The position numbers and the translations under genes are program-made. A stretch of DNA of 23,082 nt. Source: UBA4416 sp043718985 (lineage in GTDB: Bacteria > Bacteroidota > Bacteroidia > B-17B0 > Aurantibacillaceae). Below are positions 16,638 to 23,082 of this stretch, one piece after another; position 1 is the first letter of the stretch; every line of letters starts with the position of its first letter. The stretch spans positions 1 to 23,082 of the forward strand of contig JAYSUQ010000305.1 in NCBI GenBank assembly GCA_043718985.1, read 5' to 3'. The notes beneath the pieces were generated by a model. It did no database searches. It was not told where the DNA came from and saw nothing but the letters and a program-made list of their open reading frames with translations.

Positions 16638-19600
16638 ATGAAAAATTTTAACATATTTACAAAAAAAACACTTGTTTGCTCATCTGTTTTACTAGCCTTT
16701 TCGGTATTTGGAAGAGAAAATGTAGGTTTACCTAAAAGAAATTCTAACCAAATGGCTCAAAAGGTTTTAGGTGGATGTACCGCACCTTCATCTGCAGCCG
16801 AATTAAAAATTAATAACGTTCGCACTATTATATATTCGGGCTCTGATATGTGGTGGGATTTGTTTGGCTCTCAAGACGCTTGGTATTGTGTACCTAAAGT
16901 TGATGCAAAAGCTAACTTTATTAATTCAACTTACGCAGGTAATGTTTGGTTTGGTGGATACGATGAGTCAAATAATTTAAAAGTTGCGGCACAGACCTAT
17001 CGCCAAGACGGTATTGATTTTTGGACCGGACCCTTAAGTACAGTTGATGCGAGTATCGATGCAGCAACCTGTTCCAAATACGATAAAATATTTAAACTAT
17101 CACAAGCTGAGGTTAGAGATTTTGTGGGGGCTGATTTTGACCCATCAAAAATTACTGCTAACATTAAAAATTGGCCAGGTAGTCCGAGTGATGCAAATGT
17201 TGACCCATATTTAGCACCATGGGTAGATAAAGATGGACTTGCGGGTGGCGATGGTTTATATACACCTGAACAAGGTGATTATCCTTATTATGATATTTAT
17301 GGTACCGCAGGCTTTAATAGCTTAGGGCAGTGTAATGCTAAAGTTTATGGTGATGAAACGCTTTGGTGGGTATATAATGATAATGGAAATGTTCATCAAC
17401 AAACACAAAGTGCACCAATAGGGATGGAGGTTCGTGCACAGGCGTTTGCTTTTGTTACAACCGACGAAATAAATAATATGACGTTTTATAATTATCAATT
17501 AATAAATCGTTCAACAAGCCGTTTGTTACAAACCTATATGGCTGTATGGACAGATGCTGATTTAGGGGGTTCTAAGGATGATTACATAGGTTGTGATGTT
17601 GGACGAGGGCTTGGATATATTTATAATGGAGATAGTTTCGATGAAAAATTGGGATCAGCTAATGGTTACGGCGACTACATCCCTTCCTTAGGGTGTGATT
17701 TTTTTCAAGGACCAATACCTCCTTTCAATGGTGTAGATGATGACCACGATGGGATAATGGATGCTCAAGATCCAGGAGAACAAATGGGGATGACAAAATT
17801 TATGTATTACAATAATGTGCAAACTGGCCCTGACAAGAACCCAGGAACAGCCTCAGAATATTACAATTTAATGCGTGCCTTGTGGAACGACGGTTCGCCT
17901 TTAACATATGGTGGTACTGGCTTAGGCGGGTCTTGTGCAACTAGTTATGCTTACCCAGATGACACAGATACTGACCCTTTAAGATGCGGCCCACAATGGA
18001 GTGAAACAGCTCCACCAGATGACAGAAGATTTATACAATCGGCAGGACCTTTTACTTTAGAACCAGGCGCAGTAAATTATGTAACCATTGGTTTGCCTTG
18101 GGCACGTACATCAATAAAAGGTTCTCCTAAATCATCAGTATCTTTAATGAAAATTGCAGATGATAAAGCGCAGGCTTTATTTGATAATTGTTTTCAATTA
18201 ATTAAAGGACCTGATGCACCAGATATTACAATTCAAGAATTAAATAACGAACTTATTTTATATTTTTCAAACAAACCAACTTCGAATAATTATTTATTTA
18301 ATTATTCAGAAAAAGATCCTGGCATTTCTTATGATCCAACTCACTATGCGGCAGGTAATAATAAATACCAGTTTGAAGGGTTTTTAGTTTACCAATTAAA
18401 AAACGAAAACGTTACAATCGAGCAATTAGGTGATTTATCTAAGGCGCAAGTTGTGTTTCAGTCAGATATAAACAATGGTGTTACTCGTTTAATTAACTAT
18501 GCTGATCCTGATGGTTTAGGGGTAAATGTTGCAAAAGTAATGGTTAATGGTATTGATAACGGCGTGCAAACAACTTTTAAGTTTACTAAAGATTTATTTT
18601 CTAAAACACCCGATCAAAAAGTAATCAATAGTCGTAGTTATTATTTTATGACGGTTGCATATGCTTACAATCAATTTGGAAAATACGTAGCCGATTTGCC
18701 ATATATTTCATACGGAGTAGGTTCTTTAGAGGGACAAAAATTACCATATTTACAAGGCGCCAACATCAAAAAAGCATCAGCAATACCGCACGATCCTATT
18801 TCAATTATGGAAGAGAATGTGGCGGGAGCAGATTATGGTTACGGCCCTAAAATTACTCGTATTGAAGGTCAGGGTAATGGCGGCAACAATTTAGATTTAA
18901 CACAAGCCTCTGTTGATGCTATTGTAGCAAGTGAAGGCCGTGTTGATGCAATAACTTACGAAAACGGAAAAGGACCATTTAACATTAAGGTTGTTGACCC
19001 TTTAAATGTACCAAACTCAACATTTTTATTGCGATTTGTGAATGCTACGTGGAGTGCTTTTTCAGATACAATGCGTTTAGATCCTTGTAAAATCAAATCA
19101 ACATATCACCAACAAATAGCTACAACTTCGCCATTAAAAAAGAATACACTTTTTGGAAAAGCAATAGGTGATTCAACTACTTGGGAATTATTAGATTATG
19201 GAACAAATAAAGTGTACAAGCCTTGTAAATCTATTCAAATTGGACAAGAATACTATTTTAGTGAGCTAGGCTTGTCAGTTAATTTTGGACAATCGAGTGA
19301 TATTGCAGATTTAGGGACAACTGCAAATGTTGCAACAGATAGAATTGTAAAAGAAGGTGATTTTATTGGAGCATCAATGGAATTTTCTGACCCTAGTTTA
19401 ATTTGGTTAACAGGCGTTAAAGATAATGACAACAAAGATTTTTCTGGAAGAAATTGGATTAGATCAGGAACAAGCTTTCCAGCACCAACCGATAATTTTT
19501 CAAATTTTGGAGATTATAGATTTGACAAAAACGAATTTATAGATGGCGAGTCTAAATTCGGTAAAATTTTAGGAGGCACATGGGCTCCTTATTTACTTAC

Positions 19601-21128
19601 TGCTTCATATAAACCAACAGGTGATTTACAAGGAGAAATACAGGCTGCACCAGCTTGGGACAGGCACGCTATTGCAGCATCACCTTATTTAGAGGTTTTG
19701 TCAGGCGCAAATAATAGCTACACAACCAGCCCATTAACACTGAAAGATCCGTTTTATGATTTAAGAGGTTTGGCAAGTGTAAACATTGTGTTAACTAAAG
19801 ATAAATCGAAATGGACCAGGTCGTTAGTGTTAGAAGAAAACGATAATAATGCAACTGGCGCAAGAAAGTTAGAAACAAGAAGGCATTTATCTGTAGATAA
19901 ACAAGGTCGTTCTTTAGGTCAAGCGGGTTATAATGCCACTGAGGCTGAAGTTGATTCTGTTTTAGGATCGCCATTTTTAACAGGTCTTGGTTGGTTTCCT
20001 GGCTATGCAGTAAATGTGGAGACTGGCGAAAGGTTAAATATTGCTTTTGGAGAAGATTCTTATCAAGACCAAGGTAACTCGGTTTATTTAAACAATGGTA
20101 ATGATATGATTTGGAATCCTACTTCTAAAGAAACAGCTGTTGGAGGCTATGCAACAACGCCAGTTAATAACTATAAATATGAGTTCGGTGGTCGCCATTA
20201 TATATATGTATTTGGTAACAACAGAAGTTCATCTACTTATACATTAACAGGGCCATTAGTTACACCTGTTATAAGTATGCAAAATAAACATGTTGGGGTA
20301 GGTAATTACAGTAAATTTAATGAGTTTGCATACAATTACAAAAACGCACACAAAATTGCGTACAATTCTACTGCTAACGCAATTATAAAGTATAAATTTT
20401 TACACAATATTTATACCGAGGCAATGTGGGTAAACATACCATTGGTAACTAAAGCACAGTTTGAGTTTAAAAACCCAGAAAACATGCCGTGTGACGTAAC
20501 CGTTAAGTTACGCGTTAAAAAAGCTTACAAGTATGGTAATGCCGGCTCTGCAGCCGTTACAGTTACTTTAAGTGCTGCAAATAATGGTTATGCGCCAATT
20601 GTTCCAACAGTGGTAACACCAAGTTATTCAACCGAATTAACAACAGATAATGCTACAAATACAAGTAGCTTAACACTAAACAATAATTTTGGGTATTATC
20701 AATTTAACACAAACGATGTTTATTCGATTACAAAAACAAGTGATGATCAAAAATCAGCCCTTGATTTAATAAACATTGTGCCTAATCCTTATTATGGTTA
20801 TTCTAAATACGAACAGTCGAGAGATGAAAATGCTGTTAGACTAACAAATTTACCAAATAAATGTAAAATAAAAATATTTACACTAAATGGTACTTTAATT
20901 AGAACGTTTGACAGAGATGTTACGGATCAATTTGACATTTTAATTAAAAACAATGCCGAATCACTTCAATCTAAAAGAAGACCAGTTCTGGATTGGGATT
21001 TAAAAAATCAAAGTGGAATTGCAATAGCTAGTGGTTTATACATTATACATATTGATGTGCCAGGTGTTGGCGAAAAAATATTGAAATGGTTTGGTGTAAT
21101 GCGCCCATTAGATTTACAAAATTATTAA
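16638..21128 (+). CDS. Giant exported protein with Ca-binding-like loop and T9SS sorting-domain-like C-terminus; function unknown
   Basis: This 1496-aa protein has a signal peptide (about 1-25, ending SVFG). The body has no enzyme motif I recognise. It is rich in aromatic, Asn, Gly and Asp residues, with a dozen or so cysteines. A DxDxDG-type loop, VDDDHDGIMDAQD (366-378), resembles thrombospondin-3/EF-hand calcium sites, and a second acidic patch YPDDTDTDPLRC lies about 70 residues on. The C-terminal region (about 1375-1496) resembles T9SS sorting domains: NIVPNPYYGYSKY, then LPNKCKIKIFTLNGTLI, then ASGLYIIHIDV. It ends in an unusual KWFGVMRPLDLQNY tail. It lies between the TonB-receptor gene (17 nt) and a PorV-like gene (19 nt), so all three are probably one operon. 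A surface-exposed ligand-binding partner of the receptor, delivered by T9SS, is the likeliest role; this is inference. Confidence 0.85.
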   Translation: MKNFNIFTKKTLVCSSVLLAFSVFGRENVGLPKRNSNQMAQKVLGGCTAPSSAAELKINNVRTIIYSGSDMWWDLFGSQDAWYCVPKVDAKANFINSTYAGNVWFGGYDESNNLKVAAQTYRQDGIDFWTGPLSTVDASIDAATCSKYDKIFKLSQAEVRDFVGADFDPSKITANIKNWPGSPSDANVDPYLAPWVDKDGLAGGDGLYTPEQGDYPYYDIYGTAGFNSLGQCNAKVYGDETLWWVYNDNGNVHQQTQSAPIGMEVRAQAFAFVTTDEINNMTFYNYQLINRSTSRLLQTYMAVWTDADLGGSKDDYIGCDVGRGLGYIYNGDSFDEKLGSANGYGDYIPSLGCDFFQGPIPPFNGVDDDHDGIMDAQDPGEQMGMTKFMYYNNVQTGPDKNPGTASEYYNLMRALWNDGSPLTYGGTGLGGSCATSYAYPDDTDTDPLRCGPQWSETAPPDDRRFIQSAGPFTLEPGAVNYVTIGLPWARTSIKGSPKSSVSLMKIADDKAQALFDNCFQLIKGPDAPDITIQELNNELILYFSNKPTSNNYLFNYSEKDPGISYDPTHYAAGNNKYQFEGFLVYQLKNENVTIEQLGDLSKAQVVFQSDINNGVTRLINYADPDGLGVNVAKVMVNGIDNGVQTTFKFTKDLFSKTPDQKVINSRSYYFMTVAYAYNQFGKYVADLPYISYGVGSLEGQKLPYLQGANIKKASAIPHDPISIMEENVAGADYGYGPKITRIEGQGNGGNNLDLTQASVDAIVASEGRVDAITYENGKGPFNIKVVDPLNVPNSTFLLRFVNATWSAFSDTMRLDPCKIKSTYHQQIATTSPLKKNTLFGKAIGDSTTWELLDYGTNKVYKPCKSIQIGQEYYFSELGLSVNFGQSSDIADLGTTANVATDRIVKEGDFIGASMEFSDPSLIWLTGVKDNDNKDFSGRNWIRSGTSFPAPTDNFSNFGDYRFDKNEFIDGESKFGKILGGTWAPYLLTASYKPTGDLQGEIQAAPAWDRHAIAASPYLEVLSGANNSYTTSPLTLKDPFYDLRGLASVNIVLTKDKSKWTRSLVLEENDNNATGARKLETRRHLSVDKQGRSLGQAGYNATEAEVDSVLGSPFLTGLGWFPGYAVNVETGERLNIAFGEDSYQDQGNSVYLNNGNDMIWNPTSKETAVGGYATTPVNNYKYEFGGRHYIYVFGNNRSSSTYTLTGPLVTPVISMQNKHVGVGNYSKFNEFAYNYKNAHKIAYNSTANAIIKYKFLHNIYTEAMWVNIPLVTKAQFEFKNPENMPCDVTVKLRVKKAYKYGNAGSAAVTVTLSAANNGYAPIVPTVVTPSYSTELTTDNATNTSSLTLNNNFGYYQFNTNDVYSITKTSDDQKSALDLINIVPNPYYGYSKYEQSRDENAVRLTNLPNKCKIKIFTLNGTLIRTFDRDVTDQFDILIKNNAESLQSKRRPVLDWDLKNQSGIAIASGLYIIHIDVPGVGEKILKWFGVMRPLDLQNY

Positions 21129-21147
21129 TTTTTTAGTTATTACTAAT

Positions 21148-22233
21148 ATGAAGTCACTTTTAAATAAAACGTTAACTATTGCTTTAATAAGCACAAGTTG
21201 TTTTTGTAATGCGGTATTTGCAGGAAACCCAGAAAGGGCAGGCTCTGCTGGCGGAACACAATTGTTAATTAACCCTTACGCTCGTTCGGCTGGTTTTGCA
21301 GGCGCAAATACAGCAAGGGTTAGAGGCCTAGAGTCGCAATTTTTAAATGTTGCAGGATTAGCATTTACAAAACGAACTGAAGTTATGTTTATGCGCTCGG
21401 CTTGGTTAGTAGGTACCGGAATTAACATTAATGCGTTTGGTTTATCGCAACGTGTTGGAGAAACTGGAGCATTAGGCTTAGGAATAACATCTATAAACGC
21501 TGGTAAAATAGAAAGAACAACGGAAGACCAACCTGAAGGAGGATTAGGAACCTTTACGCCACGCTTTACAAACATTGCCTTATCGTATGCAAAAGGCTTT
21601 TCTGATAATATTTATGGAGGAGCAACTTTGCGAGTTTTATCCGAGGGCATTGACAATGTAAAGGCACAAGGCATTTCTATTGACGCCGCCATACAATATC
21701 ACACTGGAAAATACGACCAAACTCACTTTGGCGTTTCGTTAAAAAATGTTGGCCCAAAAATGCAGTATAAAGGTGATGGACTAGGAATTGAAGGTACATT
21801 TGAAAACGCATATGGAAATGAAGTTAATTTAACAGTTCAGGGAAAATCGGCCGCGTTTGATTTACCAGCATTATTAAATATTGGTTTAGCTTACGATTTG
21901 TATTTAACTAAAGATACAACTGGGCGTTTAAAAACACACCGAGTAACGGTAGCGGGTAATTTTACATCAAACTCGTTTACTAAAGATAATTTTTTAGTTG
22001 GTTTAGAATACAGTTGGAAAGATATTGTGAGTTTACGCGGTGGTTTAGTTACCGAAAAAGGAATTTTTAAAGGTGAAGGCGAAAGAACAACCGCCTTTAC
22101 TGGCCCATCTTGTGGCGCTACGTTTGAGATGCCTTTTGGAGAAAAAAAATCAACATTTGGCGTAGATTATTCGTATCGTTTTACAAAACCTTTTGGTGGC
22201 GTTCACTCTTTTGGTATTCGCGTTAACTTATAA
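21148..22233 (+). CDS. PorV/PorQ-family outer-membrane beta-barrel protein
   Basis: This 361-aa protein has a signal peptide (about 1-25, ending VFA-G). The mature N-terminus carries the family pattern (NPYARSAGFAGANTA, then SQFLNVAGLAFT), comparable to the INPAARALGMG...WNPAGLA arrangement of PorV/PorQ and UPF0164 proteins. Alternating beta strands run to the end (FGIRVNL), consistent with a roughly 14-strand FadL-like barrel. PorV itself is the T9SS shuttle that binds cargo sorting domains at the outer membrane; PorQ belongs to the same family. This copy is in an operon with a protein bearing a sorting-domain-like C-terminus, so a dedicated shuttle or surface anchor for that protein is a reasonable inference. 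It is probably not the general PorV, because it sits in an accessory operon. A terminator follows. Confidence 0.88.
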   Translation: MKSLLNKTLTIALISTSCFCNAVFAGNPERAGSAGGTQLLINPYARSAGFAGANTARVRGLESQFLNVAGLAFTKRTEVMFMRSAWLVGTGININAFGLSQRVGETGALGLGITSINAGKIERTTEDQPEGGLGTFTPRFTNIALSYAKGFSDNIYGGATLRVLSEGIDNVKAQGISIDAAIQYHTGKYDQTHFGVSLKNVGPKMQYKGDGLGIEGTFENAYGNEVNLTVQGKSAAFDLPALLNIGLAYDLYLTKDTTGRLKTHRVTVAGNFTSNSFTKDNFLVGLEYSWKDIVSLRGGLVTEKGIFKGEGERTTAFTGPSCGATFEMPFGEKKSTFGVDYSYRFTKPFGGVHSFGIRVNL

Positions 22234-22260
22234 AACAACCCATTAATTTATTTCATTAAC

Positions 22261-22295
22261 AAAGAGTCCCGAGCAATCGGGATTCTTTTATTTTA
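22261..22295 (+). terminator. Intrinsic terminator of the TonB-receptor/giant protein/PorV-like operon
   Basis: A 12-bp stem (22261-22272 with 22277-22288) encloses a GCAA loop of the stable GNRA type and is followed by a T-rich stretch. The one non-Watson-Crick pair is G-U on the plus strand, consistent with plus-strand function. It lies 27 nt after the PorV-like stop and 15-20 nt before greA. Confidence 0.88.
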
Positions 22296-22309
22296 AAAAG
22301 CTTATACCT

Positions 22310-22783
22310 ATGGCAAGTGTTGCATATTATACCGAAGAAGGATTACAAAAATTAAAAGACGAATTGCATCAATTAAGAACTGTTGACAGAAAAACAGTTA
22401 TTAGGGCAATTGCCGAAGCTCGTGATAAAGGTGATTTATCGGAAAACGCCGAGTACGATGCCGCTAAAGATGCCCAGGGTTTGTTAGAGGTTAGGATTGG
22501 AAAATTAGAGGAGGTAATTTCTAATGCGCGTTTAGTTGATATGTCGCAATTAGACATATCGAAAGTTAGCATTTTAACAACCGTTAAAATAAAAAACCTA
22601 AACAACAAAATGGAAATGAAATACACCATTGTTGCCGAAAATGAAGCCGATTTAAAAGCAGGAAAAATATCTATAGATTCGCCGATAGGAAAAGGATTAA
22701 TAGGTAAAAAAGTTGGAGATAAGGTTGATGTAACAGTACCAGCAGGTATTATTCCTTTTCAAATTATCGAAATAACACTTTAG
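22310..22783 (+). CDS. greA: Transcription elongation factor GreA
   Basis: The 157-aa length is the family norm (158 in E. coli). The N-terminal coiled coil (about 8-75) carries the conserved tip GDLSENAEYDAAK, with Asp42 and Glu45 matching the E. coli Asp41/Glu44 pair that supports transcript cleavage in the RNA polymerase secondary channel. The C-terminal FKBP-like domain ends in SPIGKGLIGKKVGDKV and a final strand IPFQIIEITL. GreA rescues backtracked polymerase. The start is ATG with no Shine-Dalgarno sequence. The gene is 76 bp from the PorV-like gene with a terminator between, so its own promoter must be very close to or within the terminator region. It forms a probable operon with the HIT gene, 8 nt downstream. 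Confidence 0.97.
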   Translation: MASVAYYTEEGLQKLKDELHQLRTVDRKTVIRAIAEARDKGDLSENAEYDAAKDAQGLLEVRIGKLEEVISNARLVDMSQLDISKVSILTTVKIKNLNNKMEMKYTIVAENEADLKAGKISIDSPIGKGLIGKKVGDKVDVTVPAGIIPFQIIEITL

Positions 22784-22791
22784 TAAAATAA

Positions 22792-23082
22792 ATGCCTACT
22801 GTTTTTTCTAAAATAATTGCAGGCCAAATTCCTTGCTATCAAATTGCCGAAAGTGAACATTACTTTGCTTTTTTAGATATTTATCCCTTAAAAAAAGGCC
22901 ACGTTTTAGTTATTCCTAAGCTTGAAGTTGATGATTTATTTGATTTAGACAACGACACGTATTTGGGCTTAATGGCTTTTGCTAAAACAATTGCAGTTGC
23001 TATTAAAAAAGCGATACCTTGTTGCCGAATTGGGGTTGCTGTTATTGGCTTAGAGGTGCCACATGCACACATACACCTTGTG
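22792..23082 (+). CDS. HIT-family nucleotide-binding protein (partial, cut by right edge)
   Basis: 97 codons are visible from the ATG at 22792 and the frame is still open at the edge. The N-terminus TVFSKIIAGQIPCYQIAES and LDIYPLKKGHVLVIPK are typical of HIT-family (HinT-like) proteins. The last visible residues are HAHIHLV (91-97), the histidine triad that gives the family its nucleotide hydrolase or transferase activity; about 30 residues should be missing. The gap to greA is 8 nt, so the two are co-transcribed. The physiological substrate is generally not settled for these cytoplasmic proteins, which usually act on purine nucleoside phosphoramidates or dinucleotides. Confidence 0.92.
   Translation, partial: MPTVFSKIIAGQIPCYQIAESEHYFAFLDIYPLKKGHVLVIPKLEVDDLFDLDNDTYLGLMAFAKTIAVAIKKAIPCCRIGVAVIGLEVPHAHIHLV

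Noticed and set aside
22881..23072. Minus-strand open frame of 63 codons
   Set aside because: It is antisense to the HIT-family gene, which shows family motifs up to the histidine triad.

Overview
The window looks like a chromosomal segment of a Bacteroidota bacterium (class Bacteroidia; I cannot safely go to genus). The base composition is AT-rich and start codons lack Shine-Dalgarno sequences, with A/T-rich leaders instead. There is a secreted protease with a type IX secretion system (T9SS) C-terminal sorting domain, a TonB receptor with an N-terminal carboxypeptidase-regulatory-like domain, and a PorV/PorQ-family outer-membrane protein. Some upstream regions contain TAnnTTTG, the -7 element described for this phylum. 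No tRNA, rRNA, CRISPR array, insertion sequence or phage gene was seen.

Left part (1-7300). A TPR-containing sensor histidine kinase on the minus strand runs off the left edge. It is preceded on the same strand by ettA, an ABC-F translation factor, with an intrinsic terminator between them. Divergent from ettA is a two-gene plus-strand operon: a membrane-anchored TlpA/thioredoxin-like protein, overlapping by 4 nt a small secreted protein of unknown function. An 18-bp-arm perfect palindrome sits between ettA and this operon. purL (purine synthesis) follows on the minus strand and converges on the operon over a terminator.

Middle part (7300-12900). A secreted M43-type metalloprotease with a PKD-like domain and a T9SS type A sorting domain is on the minus strand. 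A recQ-methyltransferase operon (1-nt spacing, minus strand) follows. The 292-bp region between recQ and the next plus-strand gene holds TACCA-type repeats with 21-bp spacing and candidate promoter elements on both strands.

Right part (12900-23082). Three tightly packed plus-strand genes fill about 9.3 kb: a 1239-aa TonB-dependent receptor, a 1496-aa exported protein with a Ca-binding-like loop and a T9SS sorting-domain-like C-terminus, and a 361-aa PorV/PorQ-family barrel. They end at a clear terminator. This is the most interesting part of the window. My inference is an outer-membrane uptake module in which a T9SS-delivered giant protein works with the receptor and is held or delivered by its own PorV-like partner. 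greA and a HIT-family gene (cut by the right edge) follow as a housekeeping pair.

The housekeeping genes (ettA, purL, recQ, greA, HIT) look ordinary. The accessory interest lies in the TonB/giant protein/PorV cluster, the TlpA-like plus small-protein pair, and the two intergenic structures.
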